Source: Hydrogenophaga sp. (GTDB lineage Bacteria; Pseudomonadota; Gammaproteobacteria; Burkholderiales; Burkholderiaceae_C). From it: 54,076 nt of DNA. The stretch is from NCBI RefSeq assembly GCF_030373225.1, contig NZ_JAUCZG010000030.1:1-54076 (forward strand), read 5' to 3'. Positions 17,795 through 26,739 of the stretch are shown here, piece by piece; positions within the stretch are counted from its first letter, which is position 1, and each line of letters begins with the position of its first letter. Made by a program: the position numbers and the translations under genes. Under the pieces are notes generated by a model. It was not told where the DNA came from. It searched no databases and worked only from the letters and a program-made list of their open reading frames with translations.

Positions 17795-19309
17795 TCACTT
17801 GAAGGTCTGATCGATGCCTGTTCGATCCGGCTCGTCGAGCTGTGCTGCCTGGCCATCGGCTGCAAATCTGCCGGCGCGCCGCCCGGAAACAAAAGCCCAA
17901 GCCAGGTGGTGGCCATGTCCCTTGAGCAACAGGCCGCCCTGGCCGGCCGAGCCCGCTGCGTAGAGGCCTGGCAAGGGTTGGTCATCGGCCCCCAGCACGC
18001 GGTGCTTGTTGTCGACCATCAGGCCGCCTTCGCTGTGAACAAAAACGGAACGCACAGGGCCCAGCGCTGCAAACGGTCCAGTGCCCAATGGCCGTATGCC
18101 ACCCTCGGCCGCGCTGCGGGTCAGCGCCGCTGCGTCCATGCCCAGGCGCGCGGCCAGGCCGGCGATGGTGGGGGCTTCGTTGTACACGTCCGGTCGGTTG
18201 CGGCGGTAGTCGGGCACGTAGGCATAGGCAATACCGGGGGCGGTGGACACGAAGTCCGGCCAGGCCGAGAAGCGCCGCGCCAGTTCGGCGTCGATCAGTA
18301 TGTAGCCGACCTTGTCGGGTTGGTCAGGCAGTCGCCAGGCCGGGCGGTCGCGCTCGTCACCGAAGCGCTCGCCGCGCTGGTTGACCAACACCGCGCCGGC
18401 GTCGAACAAGCCTGTGGACGGAGCCAGTGCGGTGGTGAGGAACTTCATCATCAGCGGCCGCAGGATGACCGGTGGCACGTGATCCAGCGCCCATTCCATC
18501 GTCAACGCCAACCATCGCCAGGGTGGCAAGCGGCGCACCAGGGTTTCGTTGGCGGGGGCCATGAACCGGATCTCGGGACCGAGCGCGAGGTCGCCATTGA
18601 CGATGCGTGCGCCCAGCGCCTCGGCCATGCGCTGGCCGTCGCCCGTGGCAGTCACGTTGACGCCTTCCACCTTGGCTTCTTGAGCTCCCATGAAGCGCGC
18701 CTTGAAGTCGGGGCCGTTGGTGAAGTCACCAGCGGCCAGCACCACTCCGCCCCGCGCGTTGAAGCGACAGGCGCCGTCGCTGCACTCGGCCTCAACGGCG
18801 ACCACACGCCCGCCCTGCTGCACGATGGACACCACGCGAGCGTCGGTGCGGATGTCCACGCCGGCGCGGCGCGCACGTCGCGTGAGGTGGTAGATGAAGG
18901 ATCGCGAGTTGGGCAACACGTTGTGCATGCGTGGTTTGCGATGCGGCGGCTCGGGCATGGGGCCCATGAAGCGCACTCCCGAGTCGAGCAGCCACTGGAA
19001 GGTGGCGGGGATCTCGTCGCACAGCACGCGGCGCAGTGCGTCGTTGTCGCGCGCCGCCAGTTCACCAGCGAAGCCGGGCATGTCGGCCCAGTGGTCGGCC
19101 GGCGAATCGGTGATGCCGCGCTTGCGCTGGTGCGGCGTGCCGGTGGAGGTGACCGACCCGATGGACCATGCTGTGGAGCCGCCCAGTTGGGTATTTTTTT
19201 CGAGCAGCACCACGCTGCGTCCGGTCTCCCGGGCTTCAACGGCGGCGGCCAGGCCAGCGCCGCCGCCGCCGACCACCACCACGTCAAAGGTCTGTTCGCG
19301 CGGCGGCAC
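17795..19309 (-). CDS. FAD-dependent dehydrogenase/fumarate reductase-type flavoprotein
   Basis: About 504 residues. The N-terminus is a Rossmann FAD-binding motif (VVVVGGGGAGLAAAVEA, then LLEKNTQLGGST). A C-terminal FAD segment (GLYAAGSAGQGGLLLKGHGHH) fits the succinate dehydrogenase/fumarate reductase flavoprotein and 3-ketosteroid dehydrogenase superfamily. I chose the GTG at 19309, directly after the Bug gene stop; an in-frame TTG at 19339 would overlap that gene by 29 bases. It is the last gene of the 11-gene block. It probably oxidises the transported substrate or a product; the substrate is unknown. Confidence 0.8.
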   Translation of the reverse strand: MPPREQTFDVVVVGGGGAGLAAAVEARETGRSVVLLEKNTQLGGSTAWSIGSVTSTGTPHQRKRGITDSPADHWADMPGFAGELAARDNDALRRVLCDEIPATFQWLLDSGVRFMGPMPEPPHRKPRMHNVLPNSRSFIYHLTRRARRAGVDIRTDARVVSIVQQGGRVVAVEAECSDGACRFNARGGVVLAAGDFTNGPDFKARFMGAQEAKVEGVNVTATGDGQRMAEALGARIVNGDLALGPEIRFMAPANETLVRRLPPWRWLALTMEWALDHVPPVILRPLMMKFLTTALAPSTGLFDAGAVLVNQRGERFGDERDRPAWRLPDQPDKVGYILIDAELARRFSAWPDFVSTAPGIAYAYVPDYRRNRPDVYNEAPTIAGLAARLGMDAAALTRSAAEGGIRPLGTGPFAALGPVRSVFVHSEGGLMVDNKHRVLGADDQPLPGLYAAGSAGQGGLLLKGHGHHLAWAFVSGRRAGRFAADGQAAQLDEPDRTGIDQTFK

Positions 19310-19310
19310 G

Positions 19311-20285
19311 TCAATCGATCTTGAGGTTGGCGGCCTCAATCACGGCGTTCCACTTGGTGGTCTCGGCCTGGTTGCGCTTGACAGCCTCTTCAGGTGTGCC
19401 ACCCAGCGCCTTCACACCCAACGTCGCCCAGCGATCCAGCAAATCGGGCGCCTTGAGCACCGCGTTGATCTCGGTGTTGAGCTTGTTCACGATGGGCGAG
19501 GGCACGCCGCTGGGCGCTGAAATGGTGTACCAGGGCACCGAGGCGTAGCCCGCCACGCCAGCTTCGGCCACGGTGGGCACGTCGGGCAGGCTCGGGTCGC
19601 GCTGTGTGCCGGTGACGGCGAGGGCGCGCACCTTGCCACTTTTCAGGTGCGGGTGCGCCGTGCCAAGGCTTTCAAACAGGATATGGATCTGACCGCCGAG
19701 CAGATCGGCCATGGCCGGTGCGCCGCCGCGGTAAGGCACATGCAGGTAGTCGATCTTGGTCATGTAGCGGAACAGCTCGGCCGCCATGTGCATGGCCGAG
19801 CCGTTGCCCGCCGAACCGTAGCTCAGCTGGCCGGGCCTGGTTTGTGCCAATGCCAGCAATTCCGTGACCGACCTGGCCGGCACGGACTGGTTCACCAGCA
19901 ACACGCTGGGGCTTTCGGCCACCAGGATGACGGGCTGCAGATCCTTTGCCGGGTCGTAGCGCAGATTGTTGTAGAGCTTGACCGCGCCGTTGTGCGCGAT
20001 GGTGGCGAGCACCAGCGTGTAGCCGTCGGCCGGCCCTTTGGCGACCTGTTCAGCACCAAGGTGTCCGCCAGAGCCGGGTTTGTTCTCCACCACCACCGGC
20101 TGCCCGAGGCGAGGCGACAAGCGTTCGGCGACCATGCGCGCGAGCAGGTCGGCCGGGCCGCCAGCGGCGTAAGGCACGACGATTTTGACCGGGCGCGAGG
20201 GGTATGCGTCCTGCGCCGTTGCGGTGAGGCTTGCCGCGCAAAGGCCCAGTGCCAGCAGCGATCGAAGGACGGAATTCTTGAACAT
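19311..20285 (-). CDS. Bug-family tripartite tricarboxylate transporter receptor, copy 1
   Basis: A 324-residue periplasmic solute receptor. It has a Sec signal peptide (MFKNSVLRSLLALGL... cleaved near TATAQDAYPS) followed by the Bug signature YPSRPVKIVVPYAAGGPADLLAR and VVVENKPGSGG. Bug receptors bind carboxylates or aromatic acids for TctAB-type transporters. No tctA or tctB is in the window, which is common for these expanded receptors. It follows Bug copy 2 by 28 bases and ends in IEAANLKID, very like IEAANLQLD of that copy. Confidence 0.9.
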   Translation of the reverse strand: MFKNSVLRSLLALGLCAASLTATAQDAYPSRPVKIVVPYAAGGPADLLARMVAERLSPRLGQPVVVENKPGSGGHLGAEQVAKGPADGYTLVLATIAHNGAVKLYNNLRYDPAKDLQPVILVAESPSVLLVNQSVPARSVTELLALAQTRPGQLSYGSAGNGSAMHMAAELFRYMTKIDYLHVPYRGGAPAMADLLGGQIHILFESLGTAHPHLKSGKVRALAVTGTQRDPSLPDVPTVAEAGVAGYASVPWYTISAPSGVPSPIVNKLNTEINAVLKAPDLLDRWATLGVKALGGTPEEAVKRNQAETTKWNAVIEAANLKID

Positions 20286-20313
20286 GTCTTGTTTCCTGTT
20301 TGTGTTGCCTGGA

Positions 20314-21288
20314 TCAGTCGAGTTGCAGGTTGGCTGCTTCGATCACGCGGTTCCACTTGACCGTCTCGCTCTTGAAAAAGGCGGCGGCCTCGGCTGGCGT
20401 GTTGGGCTTGTAAGTGAGACCCAGCTTGTCGTAGCGCGCCACCACCTCGGGCGACGCCAGCACGCGCTGCACATCCTGGTTGAGCTTGTCGACCAGCGCA
20501 CCCGGCATGCTGGCCGGCGCTGCAAACGTGAACCACGAGGTGCCGCTGTAGCCGGGCACGCCGGACTCGGCGATGGTGGGCACATCGGGCAACCGGGGGT
20601 CGCGCCTGGGGCCGGTCACGGCCAGCACCCGCAGCTTGCCGCCCTGCACATGCGGCATCGCAGACGACATGTTGTCGAACATCACCTGCACCTGCCCAGC
20701 CATGAGGTCGATCAGCGCCGGACCGCTGCCCTTGTAGGGAATATGACCCATGCGCGTGCCGCTGGCAAGCTCGAACAAGGCGGTGACCATGTGCACCGAC
20801 GTGCCCGCACCAGCCGAGGCGTAGTTGATCTTTCCGGGGTTGGCTTTGACGTCGGCGAGGAAGTCGCTGAAGGTTTTGTAGGGCGAGTTCGCCGGCACAA
20901 CCACGACGTTGGGCGCCTCACCCAGGATCACGATGGGCTGGAGTTCGGTGGCCGGGTTGTAGGTGAGCTTGCGGTAACTGGCGTAGGCGGCGTGGATACC
21001 GATGGTGCCCACCATGAGGGTGTAGCCGTCACCCGGCGACCTGGCCACGAACTGCGCGCCCACGTGGCCACTGGCACCCGCCCGGTTCTCGACGATCACC
21101 GGTTGCCCGTATTGCGTCGCGAGCCGCTCCGCGAGGATGCGCGCGAGGATGTCGACCGCGCCACCGGGAGCCAGCGGCGCCACGATGCGCACCGTGCGGT
21201 TGGGAAAGTCCTGCTGCGCCAGCGCGGTGGTGCCGGTCAGCGAAAGCAGGCCAGCCAGGCCGATGAGGCCGAGGGAACGTCTGTTCAT
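20314..21288 (-). CDS. Bug-family tripartite tricarboxylate transporter receptor, copy 2
   Basis: A 324-residue periplasmic receptor, the same length as its downstream paralogue. A signal peptide (MNRRSLGLIGLAGLLSL... TALAQQDFPN) precedes FPNRTVRIVAPLAPGGAVDILAR and VIVENRAGASG. The ATG at 21288 overlaps the stop of the upstream gene (ATGA) and has AAGGAGACAAGC before it, so translation is probably coupled. The pair diverges through the middle, pointing to different ligands or affinities. Confidence 0.9.
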   Translation of the reverse strand: MNRRSLGLIGLAGLLSLTGTTALAQQDFPNRTVRIVAPLAPGGAVDILARILAERLATQYGQPVIVENRAGASGHVGAQFVARSPGDGYTLMVGTIGIHAAYASYRKLTYNPATELQPIVILGEAPNVVVVPANSPYKTFSDFLADVKANPGKINYASAGAGTSVHMVTALFELASGTRMGHIPYKGSGPALIDLMAGQVQVMFDNMSSAMPHVQGGKLRVLAVTGPRRDPRLPDVPTIAESGVPGYSGTSWFTFAAPASMPGALVDKLNQDVQRVLASPEVVARYDKLGLTYKPNTPAEAAAFFKSETVKWNRVIEAANLQLD

Positions 21289-22187
21289 GCTTGTCTCCTT
21301 GTGGTTTGTTCGAGGGTGATCACGGGACGCTGCGCGTACGGCAGGTTCCATTGCCGACAGTTGCCGGCATCGACGATCTGGACCGGCAACTCGACGTGGG
21401 CGGGCACCGCCTCGCCGCGCAGGTGACGCACGGCGCATTCGGCGGCGAGGTAGGCCATCTGCATGGCGTTGAAGTCGGCCGTGGCCAACATGCGACCGGC
21501 GGCGATGGCCTCGATGGCCTGCGGGATCGCGTTGACGCCGACCACCGCAGCGGTGCGGCCGGCGGCATCGAGTGCGTCGAGCACACCCACGGCCATGATG
21601 TCGTTGGCCACCAGGCAGGCATCGAGTTCGGCGTGTTCGCTCAGCCATTGCGCGGACCGCTCGCGTGCCGTGTCGCGAGCGTAGTCGCCCGCGATCACGC
21701 CCACCACGGAGATACCGGGGAAGGTCGCGGCGGCCTCACGGAAGCCGCGCAGGCGTTCGTTGCTGGTGAACGACTCTGCAGGCCCGGTGACGATGAGCAC
21801 CCGGCCTGTGCCGCCGAGGTGTTCGAACAGGTAGCGCGCAATCCCCATCGCCAGCGCATGATCGTCCGAACTCACGTAGGCCACGCTGGGTGCGGCATCG
21901 ATCGGGTTGACAAAGCCGATCATGGGAATGCCGGCCTCGATCACGCGACGGATCGCAGGATTCACTTTGGTTGCGTGCACCGGTGAGAGCACGAAGGCAT
22001 CTGGCAGAGGACGCAGCGCCAGCGCCTCTTCGATCAGCGCGCTCTGCTGTTCCGGGTCGTCGGGCGTCCGGGGTACGAAGTGCAGCACCTCCACGCCACC
22101 CAGTGCGGCGGCGGCCCGCTCGGCGCCGAGCCGTGCCGCACCATACGCGGGGTTGCTGAAGTTTTTGGTGAAAACAGCGAGTCTCAT
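21285..22187 (-). CDS. LacI/periplasmic-binding-protein-like substrate-binding domain protein without signal peptide
   Basis: A 300-residue Peripla_BP_4-type fold (MRLAVFTKNFSNPAYGAARLG, GFVNPIDAAPSVAYVSSDDHALAMG, LVANDIMAVGVLDALD). Such domains bind sugars or related small molecules in ABC receptors or LacI regulators. This copy starts directly at the first beta strand. It has no signal peptide and no helix-turn-helix, so it would stay cytosolic unless the true start lies upstream; the open frame to 22337 offers no convincing signal peptide. A ligand-sensing or metabolic role is possible; function is not assigned. Confidence 0.7.
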   Translation of the reverse strand: MRLAVFTKNFSNPAYGAARLGAERAAAALGGVEVLHFVPRTPDDPEQQSALIEEALALRPLPDAFVLSPVHATKVNPAIRRVIEAGIPMIGFVNPIDAAPSVAYVSSDDHALAMGIARYLFEHLGGTGRVLIVTGPAESFTSNERLRGFREAAATFPGISVVGVIAGDYARDTARERSAQWLSEHAELDACLVANDIMAVGVLDALDAAGRTAAVVGVNAIPQAIEAIAAGRMLATADFNAMQMAYLAAECAVRHLRGEAVPAHVELPVQIVDAGNCRQWNLPYAQRPVITLEQTTRRQA

Positions 22188-22299
22188 GGTGTCCTCGTCA
22201 AAGCCAACAGGTGTTGCTGCCGTGCCGTCCCAAGCAAAAACGCGGCCCCTCGGGGGGCAGGGAGCGCCACCCTGCGCGCGACCGTGCGGTCCACATCCT

Positions 22300-23022
22300 T
22301 CAGACCATGCCGCCGTTGGGTTGAATGATCTGGCCATGGATCCAGGACGCTTTGTCCGAAGCGAGGAAGGCCACCACCTCGGCCACCTCTTCAGGTCGGC
22401 CCACGCGGTTGAACGGGCTCATGCCGGCCGAGCGCGCGATGGCCGCGTCGTCCTTGCCGGCGCGGAACAGGTCCGTGTCCACCGGCCCCGGGGCCACGCC
22501 ATTGACGCGCACCTTGCGCACGGCCAGTTCTTTCGACAGCGAGCGAAGCAGGCTTTCCACCGCCGCCTTGCTGGCCGTGTAGGGGCCGCCGCCCGGCACG
22601 GCCACGCGCACCATCGAGGTGGTCAGGCCGATGATGTTGCCCCCGTCTGCCACATGCCGCGCCGCTGCGCTGAGCACGTTGAAGGCGCCGACGATGTTGA
22701 CCTCGACCAGCTTGCGGAAGTTGGCAGGGTCGAACTGGGCGAGCGGGCCTGGTGGCACGTTGATGCCGGCATTGGCCAGCACGCAATGCACGGCGCCGCC
22801 AAAGTCATGCGCCGCGTCGGCGAACACCTTCTCCACCTGGGCCGCATCGCAGATGTCCACCCTGTAGCCGCGCGTTCGCGATCCGCCAATGGTCTCGGGC
22901 AAATCGGGTGCGCTACTGACGAAGGTGTATGCCACGTCATGGCCGCTCTCGGCCAGCGTCCTCACACAGGCTGCGCCGATGCCGCGCGTGCCACCAAAAA
23001 CGAGTGCCGTCTTGTTGCTCAT
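22300..23022 (-). CDS. Short-chain dehydrogenase/reductase (SDR)
   Basis: A 240-residue classical SDR: NAD(P)-binding FGGTRGIGAA at the N-terminus, LANAGI around residue 87, catalytic Ser and YTASK Tyr-Lys near residues 140-158, and the PGPVDTDLF loop. It probably interconverts an alcohol and a ketone in the pathway of this block. Substrate unknown. It lies 27 bases after the thiamine-diphosphate enzyme gene. Confidence 0.88.
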   Translation of the reverse strand: MSNKTALVFGGTRGIGAACVRTLAESGHDVAYTFVSSAPDLPETIGGSRTRGYRVDICDAAQVEKVFADAAHDFGGAVHCVLANAGINVPPGPLAQFDPANFRKLVEVNIVGAFNVLSAAARHVADGGNIIGLTTSMVRVAVPGGGPYTASKAAVESLLRSLSKELAVRKVRVNGVAPGPVDTDLFRAGKDDAAIARSAGMSPFNRVGRPEEVAEVVAFLASDKASWIHGQIIQPNGGMV

Positions 23023-23049
23023 GGAAATTCCTTGGTCGGTGAAATGGGC

Positions 23050-24828
23050 TCAGGCCTTGAAAGGCTTGCCGTAGATGGGTTCCTTGAAAGGAATAGGTGG
23101 CAGTTGCCAGGTGCCGGTGGACGGCGGGCGCACATCGGCGTCCACGTGCACGTCGATCACGCAGGGTCGCTTGTTCTTCAACGCTTGCTGCACCGTGACG
23201 CCCAGGTCTTGCGGGCGCGTGACGGTGTACCCGTCCGCACCGCAGGCGCGTGCCCAGGCCGCGAAGTCGGGGTTGTAGCGCGCGCCGGTTTCACCGTGGT
23301 AGAAGGCGGTGCCGATCTCACGGCCATCGAAGAGACCGTATTGCAGATCGCGAATCGCACCCCAGGCGAAGTTGTTCCAGACGATCCACACCACCGGCAG
23401 GTTGTATTCAACCGCCGTGCACAACACGTACGGCGCCATGGTGAATCCACCGTCGCCCACCACGGCCACGCAGGGCCGATCGGGCGCAGCCAGGGCTGCT
23501 CCCATCACCCCACACACGCCGAAGCCCATGCTGGAATAGCCCCAGCTGTTCAACATGCTCTGTGGCCGTTTGGCTTTCCAGAACTGCATGAACCAGTTGT
23601 GGTGCACGCCCGAATCGAGTGCCAGGATGACGTCGTCCGGCAGCACCTGCTGCAGCGTGCCCACCACGAACTCGGGGCGCAACGGGTTGGTCGAATCCCC
23701 GAAGTGCGGGCGCACAAATGCCTCCCATTCGGCCTGCCAGCCCTGTACGTTGGCCAGCCAGGGCGCATAGCGCTCGGCGTTGATGCCGGGACGTGCGGGC
23801 AGCGCGTTGAGCAGCTGGCGCGTGAACACCTGGATGTCGGCAATGATGCCCAGCGTGGGCGCATAGTTGCGGCCAAGCTCCTGTGGATCGATGTCCACAT
23901 GCACCAGCCGGGTCGTGGGGAAGTTCCACGAATAGCCGTCGTGCCAACTGGACGAGCTGCGGTCGTCGAAGCGCGTGCCCAGCGTGATCACGAGGTCGGC
24001 ACGGCGGCCCGCCTCGTTGGCCGGGTAGGCGCCGTTGCGGCCGATGAAGCCCAGCGCGAGCGGGTTGTCGCCCGCGATGCAACCCATGCCGTTGGGTGAG
24101 GTGATGACCGGAATGCCGAGCTGTTCGGCCAGCGCGGTGATCTCCGCCCCCGCTTCGGACAGCGTGGCGCCGTGGCCGATGAACAGCACCGGCTTGTGTG
24201 CTGCGGCCAGCAGGTCCAGCGTGGCCGCCACGTCCAGGTCGCTCGCACCCGGGCGGTGCGCGCAGTGCAGGTGGGAGGCCGGCGGCAGCTCCACGTCGGC
24301 TTCTTCCTGGTACACGTTGTACGGAATGTCCAGGTTCACCGGGCCGGGCCGGCCGGTGACCATGGTGTCCATGGCCTGGCGCAAGGCCAGCGGCAGCATG
24401 TCCACGCGCGAAGGCTGGAACGAACGTTTGACCACCGGGCGCATGACCTGCGCGAAATCGGCCTGGTTGTGTTTGTAGAGCTCCTGGAACGGCCCGCGGT
24501 TGTGCTGCGAGGTCGGCACGTTGGAGGTGATGGCCATGAAGGCCGACGAGTCCGACAGCGCCGTGGCCAGCGACATCACCATGTTGGCCGAGCCAGGGCC
24601 GGTGGAGGTGAGCGTGGCCACCGGCTTGTGCTTGACGCGGAAGTAAGCATCGGCCATGTGGCCGGCGCACTGTTCGTGGCGCGGCGACACCATCTGGATC
24701 TTGTCCTTCACGCCGTACAGGGCATCCAGAATGCCCACGTTTCCGTGGCCGCAGATGCCGAACACATACGGCACCTTTTCCTGGACCAGGTACTCGGCGA
24801 TCAGTTCGCCACCTTTCATCTTGGGCAT
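23050..24828 (-). CDS. Thiamine diphosphate-dependent enzyme, acetolactate synthase-like
   Basis: A 592-residue member of the ALS/glyoxylate carboligase/sulfoacetaldehyde acetyltransferase superfamily. It has the N-terminal PYR domain with catalytic Glu52 (SPRHEQCAGHMADAY), the central domain (FIGHGATLSEAGAEI), and the C-terminal PP domain with GDGGFTM near residue 457 and the following VWNNFAWG for Mg-ThDP. It would form or cleave a C-C bond next to a carbonyl. The neighbours (aldehyde dehydrogenase, cupin, SDR) suggest a catabolic carboligase or decarboxylase and not branched-chain amino acid synthesis. The exact reaction cannot be told. Confidence 0.85.
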   Translation of the reverse strand: MPKMKGGELIAEYLVQEKVPYVFGICGHGNVGILDALYGVKDKIQMVSPRHEQCAGHMADAYFRVKHKPVATLTSTGPGSANMVMSLATALSDSSAFMAITSNVPTSQHNRGPFQELYKHNQADFAQVMRPVVKRSFQPSRVDMLPLALRQAMDTMVTGRPGPVNLDIPYNVYQEEADVELPPASHLHCAHRPGASDLDVAATLDLLAAAHKPVLFIGHGATLSEAGAEITALAEQLGIPVITSPNGMGCIAGDNPLALGFIGRNGAYPANEAGRRADLVITLGTRFDDRSSSSWHDGYSWNFPTTRLVHVDIDPQELGRNYAPTLGIIADIQVFTRQLLNALPARPGINAERYAPWLANVQGWQAEWEAFVRPHFGDSTNPLRPEFVVGTLQQVLPDDVILALDSGVHHNWFMQFWKAKRPQSMLNSWGYSSMGFGVCGVMGAALAAPDRPCVAVVGDGGFTMAPYVLCTAVEYNLPVVWIVWNNFAWGAIRDLQYGLFDGREIGTAFYHGETGARYNPDFAAWARACGADGYTVTRPQDLGVTVQQALKNKRPCVIDVHVDADVRPPSTGTWQLPPIPFKEPIYGKPFKA

Positions 24829-24868
24829 CTCTTGCTTTCCATCGGTTGTCGGTTTTTATCGGTTTGTT

Positions 24869-26329
24869 TCATGCGACGGTGAAGGTCACGACGCGCTCTT
24901 CGGTCATCTCGTGCACCGCGTAGCGTGGGCCCTCCCGGCCGAAGCCGCTGTCCTTGGAGCCGCCGTAGGGCATCAAGTCCACGCGCGAGCTCGAGGTCTC
25001 GTTGATGTGCACACCGCCCACCTCCAGTTTGAGGGCCGCGTTGAAGGCATCGCCCAAGCGGTTGGTGAAGAGGCCGGTGGCCAGGCCGAAGGGCGTGGCG
25101 TTGACGCGGTCGATCGCCTGCGCGAGCGATTTGAACGGCACGATGCAGACCACCGGGCCAAAGATTTCGCTGCAGCCAACCTGCATGCGGTCGTCGATGC
25201 CCGTGAGCAGCGTGGGCGCCACCACCGCACCCTCGCGCGTGCCACCCGCCAGGCACTGCGCACCGGCAGCCACGGCCTCGGCCACCCAGGCTTCGATGCG
25301 CCGCGCCGCTTGCTCGCTGATCACCGGGCCAACGAAGGTCTTGGGGTCTGTCGGGTCGCCGTAGGCCAGCGCCTGCACCAGCTTGGTCAGGCGCGTTTCC
25401 ACCGCCTCCTGCAGCGATTCGTGCACCAGCAGCAGCTGCACCGACGTGCAGACCTGGCCAGCCTTGCGGTAACCAGCGTTGACGATCTTGGGCAACGCCA
25501 TGTCGAGGTTGGCGTCGTCGCAGACGATGGTGCAGGCGATGGAGCCGAGTTCCATCTGCGTGCGCCGCAGGCCGGCGGCCTGCTGGATCTGACGACCCAC
25601 CTCGGTGCTGCCGGTGAAGGCGAAGAAGCGCACGCGCGGGTCGTCCTGCAGGTGCTTCACCACCTCGGCGCTGCCGTGCAGCACACACAGAAAGCCGGGC
25701 GGCACGCCCGCGTCCAGCAGCACCTGCGCCAGCAGCATGGCCGTGAGCGGTGTGTGCGTTGACGGCTTGAGGATCACCGCATTGCCCGCTGCCAGCGCTG
25801 GCGCCACCTTGTGCGTGACGGTGTTCAGCGGCGAGTTGAACGGCGTGATGGCGGCCACCACGCCCAGCGGCACGCGCAAGGTGAAACCCAGGCGCCCGGC
25901 CTGCCCGGGCGCACCGGCCAGCGGAATCACGTCGCCGGCCAGGCGACGCGCTTCCTCGGACGACAGCTTGAGCGTCTGGATGCAGCGACGAACCTCGCCG
26001 GTGGCATCGGATTGGGTGAAGCCGGCTTCTGCCTGCATGGTCCGCACGAACTCGTCGAGCCGCGTTTCCATGAGCGCCGCGGCGCGGTCCAGCACCACCC
26101 CGCGTTCGTAAGCCACGGGCGCGCCCCGGTGGAAAGCGGCGTGTGCCACATCCACCGCGTGGCGCACCTGCGCGGCATCGGCGATGGTGATGGTGGCAAA
26201 TGGCTGCAGGCGGAACTTGTCGAGCACGTCGACGCGTGCGCCCGCGCCCTGGACTTGCTCGCCGTCGATCAGCAGGTGGTGCATGGTGGGGGTTGCCGTG
26301 CCCTGCACGGCGGTCGCCAGGCGGTTCAT
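24869..26329 (-). CDS. NAD(P)-dependent aldehyde dehydrogenase
   Basis: A 486-residue ALDH with ITPFNSPLNTVTHKVAPALAAG (Asn of the active site), the FTGSTEVGRQI cofactor loop, general base Glu ~259 (TQMELGS), nucleophile Cys ~293 (AGQVCTSVQ) and the C-terminal EIFGPVVCIVPF. It oxidises an aldehyde to an acid or acyl-CoA. The ATG at 26329 shares one base with the cupin stop (TGATG), so the two are translationally coupled. It resembles the broad sulfo-/phosphonoacetaldehyde and lactaldehyde dehydrogenase group; substrate not assigned. Confidence 0.9.
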   Translation of the reverse strand: MNRLATAVQGTATPTMHHLLIDGEQVQGAGARVDVLDKFRLQPFATITIADAAQVRHAVDVAHAAFHRGAPVAYERGVVLDRAAALMETRLDEFVRTMQAEAGFTQSDATGEVRRCIQTLKLSSEEARRLAGDVIPLAGAPGQAGRLGFTLRVPLGVVAAITPFNSPLNTVTHKVAPALAAGNAVILKPSTHTPLTAMLLAQVLLDAGVPPGFLCVLHGSAEVVKHLQDDPRVRFFAFTGSTEVGRQIQQAAGLRRTQMELGSIACTIVCDDANLDMALPKIVNAGYRKAGQVCTSVQLLLVHESLQEAVETRLTKLVQALAYGDPTDPKTFVGPVISEQAARRIEAWVAEAVAAGAQCLAGGTREGAVVAPTLLTGIDDRMQVGCSEIFGPVVCIVPFKSLAQAIDRVNATPFGLATGLFTNRLGDAFNAALKLEVGGVHINETSSSRVDLMPYGGSKDSGFGREGPRYAVHEMTEERVVTFTVA

Positions 26330-26715
26330 CACAGCACCTCCTCGTCGTCGCTGGCCGGTGTGGTGATCACCAGAAACACCAGGCCCTGTGTGCCGGTGTT
26401 GGTGAAGCTGTGGCGCACGCCGGGGGGCACAAACACGTAGTCGTGCGGGCGCATCAGGTTCTTCGTGTCGTCCAGCGTGAGCATGCCCTCGCCTTCGAGA
26501 ACGTAATACACCTGCTCCTGCACCTTGTGCACATGCTCGCCCACATAGGCGGCGGGCGCGTAGCGCGAGATGCGGAAATCCACCCGCTTGCTGCCCGTGG
26601 TTTCTGGCCCGGCGAGCTCCTTGGACAGCGCGCCGCCAAAATGGCCCGGGTATTCTTTCCAGGGCATGTTGGCCATCTTCTCCAGCAGCAGTCTGAGCTC
26701 TGGTTTCTGGGTCAT
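26329..26715 (-). CDS. Small cupin-domain protein
   Basis: A 128-residue single-domain cupin. The metal-ligand motif GEHVHKVQEQVYYVLEGEG gives two His and one Glu, and FVPPGVRHSFTN supplies the last His. It may be a dioxygenase, isomerase or small-molecule binding protein acting on the pathway intermediate. It is coupled to the downstream aldehyde dehydrogenase by TGATG and lies 24 bases after the transporter gene. Confidence 0.85.
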   Translation of the reverse strand: MTQKPELRLLLEKMANMPWKEYPGHFGGALSKELAGPETTGSKRVDFRISRYAPAAYVGEHVHKVQEQVYYVLEGEGMLTLDDTKNLMRPHDYVFVPPGVRHSFTNTGTQGLVFLVITTPASDDEEVL

Positions 26716-26739
26716 CTTGTTTCCTTCCTTGTCAATGTG